From assembly GCA_032718475.1 (NCBI GenBank), contig JAUCBJ010004119.1, positions 1 to 21,157 on the forward strand: a stretch of 21,157 nt of DNA. The letters are read 5' to 3'. Source of the DNA: Nemertoderma westbladi. Its lineage: Eukaryota > Xenacoelomorpha > Nemertodermatida > Nemertodermatidae. Position numbers and translations under genes: made by a program. The notes below the pieces were generated by a model. The model made no database searches, was not told the DNA's origin, and saw nothing but the letters and a program-made list of their open reading frames with translations. The stretch's first letter is position 1, and each line of letters begins with the position of its first letter. Shown here piece by piece: positions 1 to 9,757 of the stretch.

Positions 1-1034
1 CCATTCGCTATGATCCTTTAGTACTGCGCATTTTCTACTCATGATGATCCCTATAAACAGTAGTACTGTAGGCCCTCTCAACCCGCTTACCATGTTGAAT
101 GTTGAGACCATGACTTTCTTAATACGCCTTATAAAGAACACTGGCTTTGACGATATTGATGATCTAGGAAATGTCATGGGTGGTAGGGTGTTGTGACATA
201 ACAATTGCGTAGAAAAGACGGAATAGCATTCTTAATATCAAGGCCTACTACTGTATAAAACAGGCCGTGCAGCCGACGACCAGGCCCTAAATCTTTGGGC
301 CGACTATTTTTAAGAGTGCTGCTCCTACAGTGTCAGTGTAACAGCAAACAGATTACTGCTAATTCTATTGCTATTCATTCACGATCAGTTGTAAATTGAA
401 ACCTGATCGACAGCTGGATTCCTCACTTTCGCTTGAATGCGAGTTTAGATGAGGTGGCAGCGGAACGAAGGAGTTGGAATAACCGATGTTGCGGCACCCG
501 GCAGCCCGTAAATATTGAGGGGGAACTGCTGGAACAAAATACAGTAGCTCTCTACACTCTGCCTCAGTGACTTTAGTGAAAGGTCATCCGCCATCTGGCC
601 TGTATATATATAAAATGCATGCCGATAGTACTAGTCTGCACTAGTCTGTTCAAAATCTGCACTGTTAAAAACATGTAGTTTATTGTTTTGGTTAGAATAA
701 CGTGCCACTCTAATGTTGTTTATTTCTAGTAATTGACAAGATTAGATTTCGGACCCCATCCCCACCCACACCCCCCCCCCCCCCCCATATAATTTTTTCC
801 CCTATTATTGTCTTGCAGAAAAACAAATCATTATCTTGCATAACTTGAGATTCGAGCTGGTGATTATGTTGATAAATGGTACAAGGGTGTATGTAATTTG
901 CGTAATAAATATAATTTCAACATCGATACAAATAGTCAATATTAAAGCGCGCTGTCAATTACCCAATAAAGATCTCTGCTACAATGCAATAAGAATTTAA
1001 ACTGGACGGCGTAGTATAAACGTTGATGTCAATT
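1..1034. other. Gene-free stretch downstream of receptor fragment
   Basis: I see no coding region here. The notable item is a run of 16 C at 771-786 preceded by a C-rich stretch. A possible minus-strand polyadenylation hexamer (TTTATT on the plus strand) lies near 720, about 310 bp past the stop codon of the receptor fragment; this is weak and could be chance in AT-rich DNA. No TIR pair, SINE head or LTR was recognised. Confidence 0.5.
771..786. repeat. Poly-C homopolymer (16 bp)
   Basis: An uninterrupted run of sixteen C follows a C-rich stretch from about 752. The true length is uncertain because homopolymers are often miscounted in assemblies. Confidence 0.95.
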
Positions 1035-2030
1035 TCAGCACCAAACTAAAAAATACCAAATCATAGTGACAACATAAGCAATGGGGTAAACAATGCGAGT
1101 AAAATATTCAACAATTTTTGCCGGATTCTTCTTTCTCAATCGTTCACCTTGTTTTCGACGTTTACAGAAACGTTTCTCTAAATTCACCACTATAGCAAAT
1201 TCAAGCAACGCAGACATAACAAATACAATAGCGATGGTAAAAACAATATCAATAGAGCGGATGTAAGGAACTTTAGGAATAGTTTGGGATGTGTTTGCAA
1301 TCATTCAATGGAATGTATATGGTAAGAATCTCATTACTAAATAATCGCTCAAGTTTAATCTCAACCACAAGTTTGGAGTAGTTTTTGGAAGTTCCATTAA
1401 CATAGTAGGTTGTAATCGCATTGTAAACCACTAAATCAGAGGTGGTAATTAGTTTGTATTGATTAGAAGTTCTTTTCGCTTCAGATTGAACAATGACCCC
1501 AACATCTGTTTCGTTTTTTCCAGCTTGGAAATAGAATTTCACATCTTCTTCGCTGTAAGAATAGCTTTCAAGAATTATTTTGCATTCCTGAGTATCGAAT
1601 GGGTAGTAAGTAAGATCAAAGACGCATCTTACTGCGGTGTCCACCATGATGGCCATAATTATGTCGCCGTTTGGTGATATTGTGATCATAATATTGTCAT
1701 TTGTGGCTGGATTAAGGAAAGAATGCCGCCGGAAGGCATTTTTTATATATAAGATAGGCATCCATATAGAAGCTGCGAGTTTCGGACTAAACGAATGGGA
1801 TTTGTTTAACTGGGATTCATTCCATGATAGACGGGGATCACTCCAAATCTGCCGCAGATGGAATGAAATCCAATATGTCATTGTGGTGGTGTCAACTTCT
1901 CCAAAGTGTGTTATGCCTAGATTTACACCAACAGTAACTGGTTCTTTTGAACCAGAAAGTGGTCTTATCATTGCATTATAACCATTATCACCCTCAATTA
2001 GTGATTTTAAATTACTAAGACTTCCTTCAC
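1035..2030 (-). pseudogene. Cys-loop ligand-gated ion channel (GABA/glycine-receptor-like) fragment lacking TM2
   Basis: The minus strand encodes most of a pentameric Cys-loop receptor subunit. From about 2030 an open frame gives the extracellular domain: a typical GYNAMIRP/PVTVGVNLGI beginning, a WMP variant of the loop-A WxPD motif, the diagnostic Cys-loop (two Cys 14 apart with YYPFDTQ between), the following LESYSYSEED, and the first residues of TM1 (EILTIYIP). The frame then shifts at about 1300. The second frame (1304 to 1035) resumes directly at the TM2-TM3 loop (QTIPKVPYIRSIDI), gives TM3, a short basic cytoplasmic loop and TM4, and stops normally. Most of TM1 and all of TM2, the pore helix, are missing (about 35-40 residues) with no room for an intron. 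The SIDI-type TM3 start points to the anion-channel branch (GABA/glycine). The 5' edge has a possible splice acceptor (TTTCAG on the minus strand ending at 2031); an in-frame stop lies just beyond it. Signal peptide and first exon were not found. An assembly deletion is the main alternative to a pseudogene. Confidence 0.82.
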
Positions 2031-2040
2031 CTGAAACGCG
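2031..2040 (-). promoter_or_regulatory. Candidate 3' splice acceptor of receptor exon
   Basis: On the minus strand CGCGTTTCAG is followed at once by receptor-like coding sequence, while an in-frame TGA lies only a few codons upstream. This implies that the coding exon begins near 2030. The pyrimidine tract is short, so the call is tentative. Confidence 0.4.
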
Positions 2041-2072
2041 GCCTCATAAAGAAAGTGTAGTTCTATAGTGTA

Positions 2073-2454
2073 ATAACAGGCGAAAACAGGAAAAAAACGG
2101 ACAAAAACGTACCCAAGATACGAAAAGAAAACTTAAAAACTTTTGCAATAAAAAATATCTTAATAAATTAGGGGGGGGGGGGGGGGGGGGGGGGCGTCCA
2201 GTCCAGGTAACAAACAATCTTGGACGAGGTATGAACCAGCATACTTCTTATTACATACAGTACTGTACTGCAGAAATTCAAATATATTTATATGTTAAAG
2301 TGGCGGCATATATCTATCTAAAACAGTAAATGCAATAACTGTATAACACAAGTTAAAGTATCATTGTCTATAGCTAGTCCTACAGTAAGTGCTGGCTGGC
2401 ACTGTTTATATTTCCGCCTAATTTTGTATGTTTTCTCCTGTTTTCGCCTGTTAT
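2073..2454. mobile_element. MITE-like element with short imperfect TIRs
   Basis: The left end reads ATAACAGGCGAAAACAGGA and the right end carries its reverse complement (TCCTGTTTTCGCCTGTTAT), continuing with weaker similarity for another 10-15 bp on each side. The 382-bp interval has no coding capacity and contains a 24-bp G run. I could not define a convincing target-site duplication, so the superfamily is unassigned. It lies just upstream, in transcript orientation, of the receptor exon. Confidence 0.55.
2171..2194. repeat. Poly-G homopolymer (24 bp)
   Basis: An uninterrupted run of 24 G lies inside the TIR-bounded element at 2073-2454. The exact length is not reliable in most assemblies. 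Confidence 0.95.
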
Positions 2455-3126
2455 CCCAGGATAAAATCCTATAGCAATTATTAGCGCGCAAATTATCAAA
2501 TAAGAAAGCATCATGTTGTGAATGTTATCACACCAATCTTCGTCTTGTATTGTAATATCAATAGGTTGAATTCAGAATAATTGAGTAGAGGAATCTGTTT
2601 ATTAAAGCATAAGAACAGTATATTAAACATGTGAATTATATTGGTATTTATTACTGGATTGTAGGTATATATAAAAATATAATTATATCGACGAATATTA
2701 ATAGGCCCTCCTACCATAATTTTATGCTGACAATACCGTAGATTATTAGAATAAAAATCTGAGTTCTACTGCATGCTGCTATCATACAGTATGTAATAAA
2801 AATGAAAGACGTACTTTGCCAGGGAATATTGTACATGTATACTGTATATCTAGTCCGAGGAAGACGACTTATTAGGAATTTTAATAACCACCTGTTACAC
2901 TAACGACATGGAATGGGGGATAACGTGACAGATTTCCTGCCCTTCTATCAGCGAAAATCAGTAATGAAGTAATTAATGAATTAATAAGTGGTAGATTAGA
3001 TTGGCGAGTGGGTAGTAGGTGGTAGTTAGTTATTCAACATTGTGATTTAGAGGAGCGATTAACAGACGCGCTCTGGAAGCAATGACTCATGAAGGGACGA
3101 AGAAAACTTTACATTTACTTTTGTCA
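2455..3126. other. Anonymous AT-rich DNA
   Basis: No supported gene. The short open frames here show no recognisable domain and have composition typical of AT-rich non-coding DNA. No clear repeat ends were seen before the duplicated segment starting near 3127. Confidence 0.5.
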
Positions 3127-3919
3127 GCTATGTGAATCATCATCTGCATTATAAAGACCCGTCTCTATTTGCAGATGTTTCATGATGTCAATGGCAGACC
3201 ATCAAGGTTCATCTCGCCGGCCGGTTGAAATGTAATAAGGTCACGCTCAGGCTGATCGATCAGTTTTACGATGGCAGTATCCTACAAGTCTCATATGACG
3301 TGTCTGATAGGTGGAGGTAGGCTTTGACCATTCTCGGTCGCTATCGAGATTGTACAATGTCTCGTTTGTAACCGAGCATGGTATATATACTGTGAAAACT
3401 GCGAAGCAACCTGGTTTGGATTTAAATACTATAAAGATATCTGTTCAAGCCTGTTCAAGATAGTTATTGAGCACCATCGAATGTTTTGTTTATTACATTA
3501 AAACCTAATTAATTCATCCAAGTCCAGGTCCTAGTTTCCCGCGGGGTGTATACTGTACTTCTGCGTGGACCACGTTCTAGATAAGTCGCCAATTTTGTGC
3601 CTAATGCCCCTACGCTAACGGCCAAAGAAAATTTTTTATTTTTTGTATCTTTCTCCCTGAAATGTAGGCAAAACCAATTAGATTGCGAGTACAGAGGCAT
3701 TCGGAGGAAGCTTAAATATCGCACATTCAATTATTTTTCAGCCAATCCAAATTCAATCACAAATTATCTATACTAACTGGAGGAAGTGGGTGTGATTAAT
3801 TGATTTATTTGTTACCATGATTGGCTTACTGCATACATTACATAAGGCCAATGATATACAGTATGCTAAATCTAAAAGAGATGGTTATTACGGTTGCCTG
3901 AATTAAGTGTACCACGGAT
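3127..3919. repeat. Duplicated segment, copy 1 (uninterrupted)
   Basis: About 790 bp starting TATGTGAATCATCATCTGC and ending TGTACCACGGAT recurs in direct orientation at 4427-4750 plus 6021-6441. Similarity is high but interrupted by small indels and substitutions, so it is not a recent exact copy. A 73-codon minus-strand open frame inside it (3509-3730) is not preserved in the second copy, so I do not call a gene. It may be a dispersed repeat family, a tandem segmental duplication, or both. Confidence 0.8.
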
Positions 3920-4320
3920 CGGGGGCGGATCCAGGAATTTAATTTCTATGGTGCGCACAATTTGTGAAGTTTATCTTTTGTTCTAAGGGCGCTGCCCCAG
4001 CGGTTTATGGGGGGCAGGACCCATGTTGCCCTGGTGGGGGTAAAGGGGACGGACTCCCACCGCGGATTTTGATTTAGATTTTAATATAAAATTTTTTAGG
4101 CAAAAATAATAAAATGTTTCAATCGATTATCTGACATTTTCTATTGATGATTTTAGATAAATAAATATATTTTTAAAAACTTTTAAAATATTTATTTTAC
4201 TCATTGAACATTTAAAGGATTGGCAGTTTTTATTTCAATGAGATGAAATAATAATAATTTATTTAAATCATAGGGCTATATATTTAATAGTAATTAGTAA
4301 CTAATTACTATAACTAATAA
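3920..4320. other. Spacer with possible hAT-like end fragment
   Basis: The stretch opens with GGGGGCGGATCCAGGAATTT. That resembles a motif I associate with the ends of many non-autonomous hAT elements, and it is followed by a G/C-rich segment (about 3990-4070). No matching inverted end was found before 4320, so at most this is one end of a truncated element. The remainder is very AT-rich and featureless. Confidence 0.3.
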
Positions 4321-4426
4321 GCAGCTTGGCCTAGTGGTGACATTCCTGGGCTACTATTCAGGAAGCCCTGGTTCGATCCCTAGATGGGGGCAGCACTATT
4401 TGGGCACTGTGCTTTAAATGCTGCAG
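4321..4426 (+). mobile_element. tRNA-derived SINE head
   Basis: A pol III A box (TGGCCTAGTGG, 4327-4337) and a B box (GGTTCGATCCC, 4370-4380) lie about 33 bp apart, as in tRNA genes. The flanking sequence cannot form a proper acceptor stem, so this is a tRNA-derived SINE promoter region rather than a tRNA gene. Its 3' side runs straight into copy 2 of the duplicated segment. Copy 1 lacks this head, so the head is either part of a longer version of that repeat or an independent neighbour. Confidence 0.65.
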
Positions 4427-4750
4427 CCTATGTGAATCATCATCTGCATTATAAAGAACCGTCTCTTTTTGCAGATGTTTCATGATGTCAATGGCAGACC
4501 ATTAAGGTTCATCTCGCGGGCCGTTAGAAATGTAATACTGTAAGATCACGCTCAGGCTGATCAGTTTTACGATGGCAGTATCCTACAAGTCTCATACTGT
4601 ATGACGTGTCTGATAGGTGGAGGTGGGCTTTGACCATTCTCGGTCGCTAACGAGATTGTACAATGCCTCGTTTGTAACCGAGCATGGTATATATACTGTG
4701 AAAATTGCGAATCAACCTGGTTTGGTTTTAGATACTATAAAGAGATCTGG
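4427..4750. repeat. Duplicated segment, copy 2, left part
   Basis: This matches 3127-3445 in direct orientation, from TATGTGAATCATCATCTGC to the ACTATAAAGA(T/G)ATCTG tract. The match stops at about 4750, where a 1.27-kb insert holding the 41-bp minisatellite begins. It resumes at about 6021. Confidence 0.8.
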
Positions 4751-4927
4751 TGAGAACCAAAAAGAACAGTAAGAACCAAAACATTCTACATATACAGTAC
4801 ATACTACATATAGCCTTTTTCATAGGCTCTACTGCTGTCCCGCTAAAATTTACCTTTAAATAAGTTTTGAATACAGAATATTTACCATGGCCTTCTGTAT
4901 TCGGAATCGGAGTCGGATTCAGATGGA

Positions 4928-5935
4928 CCTGCTGGTGTAACGAACCAGGCCATCCACTGGCTGAACATACAGCTTGTGTAACCAACCAGGACATCTATTG
5001 GCTGAACATACAGCTTGTGTAACCAACCAGGACATCCATTGGCTGAATATACAGCTGGTGTAAACCAAACAGGACATTCAATGACTGAAAAACAGCTGGT
5101 GTAGCGAACCAGGCCATCCAATGGCTGAACATACAGCTGGTGTAACCAACCAGGCTATCCAATGGCTGAAGAACATACAGCTGGTGTAACCAACCAGGCT
5201 ATCCAATGGCTGAAGAACATACAGCTGGTGTAACCAACCAGGGCATCCAATGGCTGAACATACAGCTGGTGTAACCAACCAGGCCATCCAATGGCTGAAC
5301 ATACAGCTGGTGCAACCAACCAGGCCATCCAATGGCTGAACATACAGCTGGAGTAACCAACCAGGCCACCCAATGGCTGAACATACAGCTAGTGTAACCA
5401 ACCAGGATATCCAATGGCTGAAGAACATACAGCTGATGTAACCAACCAGGCCATCCAATGGCTGAACATACAGCTGGTGTAACCAACCAGGATATCCAAT
5501 GGCTGAAGAATATACAGCTGGTGTAACCAACCAGGCCACCCAATGGCTGAACATACAGCTGGTGTAACCAACCAGGATATCCAATGGCTGAAGAACCTAC
5601 AGCTGGTGTAACCAACCAGGCCATCCAATGGCTGAAAATACAGCTGGTGTATCCAACCAAGCCATCTAATGGCTGAACATACAGCTGGTGCAACCAACCA
5701 GGCCATCCAATGGCTGAAGATACAGCTGGTGTAACCAACCAAGCCATCTAATGGCTGAACATACAGGTGGTGTAACAAACCAGGCCATCCAATGGCTGAA
5801 CATATAGCTGGTGTAACCAACCAGGCCATCCAATGGCTGAAGATACAGCTGGCGTAACCAACCAAGCCATCTAATGGCTGAACATACAGCTGGTGTAACC
5901 AACCAGGCCATCCAAGGACTGAACATTCAGCTGGT
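4928..5935. repeat. Minisatellite, 41/44-bp unit, about 24 copies
   Basis: Tandem units of 41 bp contain CAGCTGGTGTAACCAACCAG, then GCCATCCAATGGCTGAACATA. Some units are 44 bp through an extra AAG (CTGAAGAACATACAG). I count 24 occurrences of the CCAATGGCTG core or its variants. The outer units are the most diverged. Several neighbouring units alternate as pairs, such as 41/44-bp pairs in 5360-5620 and pairs ending CCATCTAATGG in 5620-5890, showing dimer-scale duplication. The unit has few stop codons on the minus strand, and 41 is not a multiple of 3, so long open frames appear in all three minus frames. These are artefacts of the repeat. Confidence 0.95.
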
Positions 5936-6020
5936 TGATGACCTGCTTGAGATAATCCAAGTTTACAGATATACTTTGTAGCATGTAGAAATAGACCAAC
6001 ATTGCATGGGATGTTGCCAG

Positions 6021-6441
6021 ACAGTTGTTGAGCACCATCAAATGTTTATTACATTAAAACCTAATTTATTCAGCCAAGTCGAGGTCCTAGTTTCCCGCGG
6101 GGTGTATACTTATGCGTGGACCACACTGTAGATAAGTCGCCAATTTTGTTGGAGAACAGAAAATGTTATTTTTGTACTTTACTTTCTGACATTTAGGCAA
6201 ATTCTATTAGATTGTGAGTGCTGAGGCATTATGAGGAAGCTTAAATATCGCAGGTTCAATTATTTTTCAGCCAATCCAAATTCAATCACAAACTATCTAT
6301 ACTGACTGGAGGAAGTGGGTGTGATTAATTGATTTATTTATTATCATTGTCTTACTGCATTGCATACATTACAAGGTGAAAGCTCTAAATCTAAAAGAGT
6401 TAGCTACAGTGGTACGCTTGCCTGCAGTGAGTGTACCACGG
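6021..6441. repeat. Duplicated segment, copy 2, right part
   Basis: This matches 3460-3919 in direct orientation: TTGAGCACCATCAAATGTTTATTACATTAAAACC, the CCGCGGGGTGTATACT block, the TCAGCCAATCCAAATTCAATC block and the closing TGTACCACGGAT. Small deletions relative to copy 1 occur around 6150-6190 and 6350-6400. Confidence 0.8.
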
Positions 6442-7231
6442 ATACACAAGACTAACGCATCTTTCCATTATTGCTAGTTATTAAACAAATATCACGAAAT
6501 ATTATGGCAGAGGGTCTGTGAAAAGGTCCCAGTTAGTTTATTAGAGTAAGCAGACGAGTTAGAATGCTCTGATGGAAAAACTTGGTTTTCTGGTTGATTC
6601 CACTAATTGTAATGATTCTGATGAAATGAAACAGTAAAATCTTACAGTTTATGGCGCTGTAGAAATTACACGTACAGGTCATATCATTTGATATATAGAC
6701 AAATGAAACTTTATATTGCAACAGAGCTAAGTGCCACAACAAGGTCCATTTATACTTCATGGTCTGATGGGACCTAATGGTCTGAATAAAAATTCGAAGT
6801 AAATATATATTGCTTAAAAAGCTCAACAAAGCTCAAATGATAATATTTTTTGTTTCCTCAATTTGAATTTATAAACTACAAATATTATATTACTTATTCA
6901 AGGGTCAGATAAATAATTGTATCCGCACAGTTTAAGACGACCCTTAATAAAATACAATAATGTATTAAATACCCTACTTACTTTCTTCCTTTCTATAATA
7001 ATTATAAATAAAAGTAATTGTTTCCACTCCATACTGAGATGTCCGAGATATACAGGTTGTGTTTTGTCCGAGATGTATGTAATTAATAGTGCAAACTGGA
7101 TGAAATTAATTATGCAATCATGTAAAAGCTTTTGCGGCAAAAATGTATCTTTTTGGACAATACGCGAACTACTCTAAACGCAACAATATCTCAAGGTAGT
7201 TGAGAACATATAAACTTACGCCTTCTTGCTT

Positions 7232-7354
7232 TTACTTTTGGTATATGACTCTGTTGACGAAATCACTCAAAAACTGAACCCTGGTTTCTTTGTCTCCGTA
7301 CCCCCTGTGATATCCAATCGACCAATCAACACAATTTTCACTTTCTCCGGCCAT
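7232..7354 (-). CDS. Weak candidate small ORF or first exon (40 aa)
   Basis: A minus-strand ATG at 7354 opens a 40-residue frame beginning MAGESENCVDWSIGYHRGYG and ending at TAA (7232). The amino-acid mix looks less AT-biased than that of the surrounding chance frames. A good splice-donor match (GTAAGT on the minus strand, about 7214-7219) lies 13-18 bp past the stop. Because the frame closes before that donor, a simple first-exon model does not work as read. I do not recognise the peptide. It may be chance. Confidence 0.15.
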   Translation of the reverse strand: MAGESENCVDWSIGYHRGYGDKETRVQFLSDFVNRVIYQK

Positions 7355-7596
7355 AGAGTTCCTTCACACAAGAAACTGAATCCATTAGTTACGGACATCT
7401 GACATGGATTACTGGCTCATGATTGGATTTTTGACCAGGATTCTAAAAATTCTATGACTCACCTTTTTACTGGTGTTTATAACACAGAGTACGCGTAGGC
7501 TTAGGCAGTCTGATAGTATTCTATTCAGCCCAGGAAACAACAGTGGCGTGAATTATCGAGCGCTAGTAAATTACCTGCATTCACTGCATTGACTCA

Positions 7597-7622
7597 CCAT
7601 GACCTACTATAGTAGGTCATGG
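7597..7622. repeat. Perfect 26-bp palindrome
   Basis: CCATGACCTACTA is followed directly by its exact reverse complement. The palindrome is flanked by, and overlaps at its ends, an 8-bp direct repeat GACTCACC (7591-7598 and 7622-7629). Confidence 0.9.
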
Positions 7623-7968
7623 ACTCACCTTTTTACTGAACGGCAAACATCTGACTGCTGATTAACTGCCGCCACTGCTGTTATTTACTGTTTTGTACTG
7701 TTGTTCATTATTGTTGGTAATATTATTGCTGGATAATCAATAATCTCAACTAACTTTCTTATTATTGAGAGGTAAGCAGAAGGGAAGTACGAGTAACGAT
7801 TTGGCTCAAATTACAGTGGTTTGTGTGGTATTTATTCTATTTCATAACACCAAAGTAAGTGAGCTAAATTTCTCCTTATACATGAAAAAAATTGGTAATA
7901 GTCAGCAAATCAGCGTGTTTCCGTATTATTATCAGTGCAATGAGTGCGAGTACATAATACTACACGAA

Positions 7969-8452
7969 GTGGGGACTTCGCGCAGCACGAAGTTGGCAGA
8001 GCCTTAGCGAATTGACACTGTTAGGGGGTAGGTCAATTTATGCAAATAGTCACGTTGGCCCTCTAGCGGCAGACTGGAGAACTGCAGATGGATTCGCCTC
8101 CTTTGAAAGTCACAGCTAATGGTCTAATACATATCTGCCAAGTTTCAGCTTAAACGGATTAAAAGCAAAGAAATGGGAGGGCATTTAATGTTTAGACATG
8201 TGGCCCTCTAGCGGGAGACCATTGCACTGATGGTGTCTGAAAGTCTCTCAAAAATCTCAACTTTTGCTCATATTGATACCTACAAATTTTCAACTTGGCA
8301 GCTTTAAATCCGACAAAGTTATTAGCATGTCAAAATCGTAACGACGACGACAACGACGACGACGACAACGACGACAACTATTTGCATAAATTGACCCACC
8401 CCCTAACAGTGTCAATTCGCTAAGGCTCCGCCAACTTCGTGGCTCGCCCCAC
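7969..8452. mobile_element. MITE with about 65-bp terminal inverted repeats
   Basis: The left arm (about 7983-8049: ACGAAGTTGGC, GCCTTAGCGAATTGACACTG, TTAGGGGGT, GTCAATTTATGCAAATAGT) is repeated inverted at about 8378-8440 with only a few mismatches. A shorter GTGGGG/CCCCAC match extends the ends to 7969 and 8452. The interior has no open frame. It holds two direct copies of a GGCCCTCTAGCGG motif (near 8058 and 8202) and an ACG/ACA microsatellite (8338-8378). The target duplication is not clear, so the superfamily is open. Confidence 0.8.
8338..8378. repeat. ACGACAACG-type microsatellite
   Basis: About 40 bp of interspersed ACG and ACA triplets sit directly beside the right TIR of the MITE. 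Confidence 0.85.
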
Positions 8453-9182
8453 ATTCCTAAAGAATGTAAATCATAGTGGCTTGATTAAACAATCTGTTGC
8501 AATTATTGTAAGTCTAGTAACTCTGTGAAAGCAACAAGTGAAAGGAACACCTGTTAGTTAATACTACCCTGAAAGTGAATATAGTTTTTGGAGATTATAT
8601 AGTAGAGATCAATCGAATAATACAAATTAACCTACTTTTCATGCCGATAGAATTCAGTCTCCCACACACAGTGGGTAATACGCCGTGCAAAGACTGTCTT
8701 CTACTGTTGTTTGATTTTGCACGGGCTAACAAATAATATAAGACACGTAAATTTAACAGGTTAAACTGTTAAAGGTCTAAAAGCGCGAACAAATCAATTT
8801 TTATTATGAATTGTACAATATGGTAAATGCTTGTGTAATCGAATGCGATTATAAATCAATAAAATTGGCTGAGTTCTTTCGTTATGGACAAGCTACTGCA
8901 TACAGGTATTTATATCTATATCTCATGCACACGACCTCGATTTGACTTGTTGAGCTACTGATTTGATTGAATCATTTAATGCAATCCCAATCTCAAGCAG
9001 AGTGCCATCGGATCCCGCTTCAAATAAACATAATGAAACATACGGAGATTTACTACTGTTTGATTTCTGATTATGTTGGAGAAAATATTCCCAACATGCA
9101 CAGGATGTTAGCGGCTCATCGGATATCGTTTGAATCCTTCAGAAATTGTTGTAAATTTGCTTTAAGAAGCAATCTGAAATAG
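8453..9182. other. Anonymous DNA
   Basis: No supported gene. A 71-codon plus-strand frame ending at 9182 has no recognised domain and abuts the minisatellite; I regard it as chance. Confidence 0.5.
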
Positions 9183-9757
9183 TTGGAAGCGATCATAAGC
9201 TGATGTAAGTTAGTTGAAAAATGTTGGAAACATCCGAAAGCTGTTTGAAGCCATTGGAAGCCCTCGGAAGCTGTTGGAAGCTATCAGAAGCTGTTTGAAC
9301 TCATCGGAAGCTGTAGGAAGCAATTGGAAGCTGTTGGGACCCATCGGAAGCTGTAGGAAGCCATTGGAAGCACTCGGAAGCTGTTGGAAGCCATCAGAAG
9401 CTGTTTAAACTCATCAGAAGCTGTAGGAAGCCATTGGAAGCTGTTGGGACCCATCGGAAGCTGTAGGAAGCCATCAACAGCCCTCGGAAGCTGTTGGAAG
9501 CCATCGGAAGCTGTATGAAGCTATTGGAAGCTGTTGGAACCCATTGGAAGCTGTTGGAACCCATTGGAAGCTGTAGGAAGCCATCGGAAGCTGTTGGAAG
9601 CCATCGGAAGCGGTTTGACGCCATTGGAAGCTGTAGGAAGCCATGGGAAGCGGTTTGAAGTCATCGGAAGCGGTTTGAAGCCATCAGAAGCTGTATAAAG
9701 CCATTGGAAGCTGTTGGAACCCATTGGAAGCTGTAGGAAGCCATCGGCAGCTGTTGT
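9183..9757. repeat. Minisatellite of 20-bp units with 110-bp higher-order period
   Basis: About 28 imperfect 20-bp units follow the pattern GGAAGCTGTTGGAAGCCATC. Each unit is itself two related 10-bp halves beginning GGAAGC or similar. A distinctive CCCTCGG/CACTCGG variant recurs at 9261, 9371 and 9481, exactly 110 bp apart, and the following units match in order, so blocks of eleven 10-mers were duplicated as a whole. A stray degenerate match (about 10057-10080) lies downstream. Open frames in this array are repeat artefacts. Confidence 0.93.

Larger units (their letters stand above)
6442..7968. other. Mostly anonymous AT-rich DNA
   Basis: No recognised gene family. The stretch contains one weak 40-codon minus-strand open frame (7232-7354), a perfect 26-bp palindrome (7597-7622) and two copies of an ACTCACCTTTTTACTG motif near 7456 and 7622. 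Other short open frames, including 6898-7177 on both strands, look like chance frames. Confidence 0.5.

Noticed and set aside
1459-1981. Plus-strand open frames
   Set aside because: Antisense shadows of the receptor extracellular domain.
3509-3730. 73-codon minus-strand frame in duplicated copy 1
   Set aside because: It lies in a repeat, and the matching stretch of copy 2 has indels that do not preserve the frame.
4321-4395. Functional tRNA gene
   Set aside because: A and B boxes are present but the acceptor stem does not pair; a SINE head is a better fit.
5078-5926. Several overlapping minus-strand open frames of up to 182 codons with repeated GYTSCMFSHW-type peptides
   Set aside because: They are produced by the 41/44-bp minisatellite being stop-poor in all minus frames; there is no start context, domain or single preferred frame.
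4928-5935. CRISPR-like repeat array
   Set aside because: Units are directly tandem without unique spacers, and the sequence is eukaryotic.
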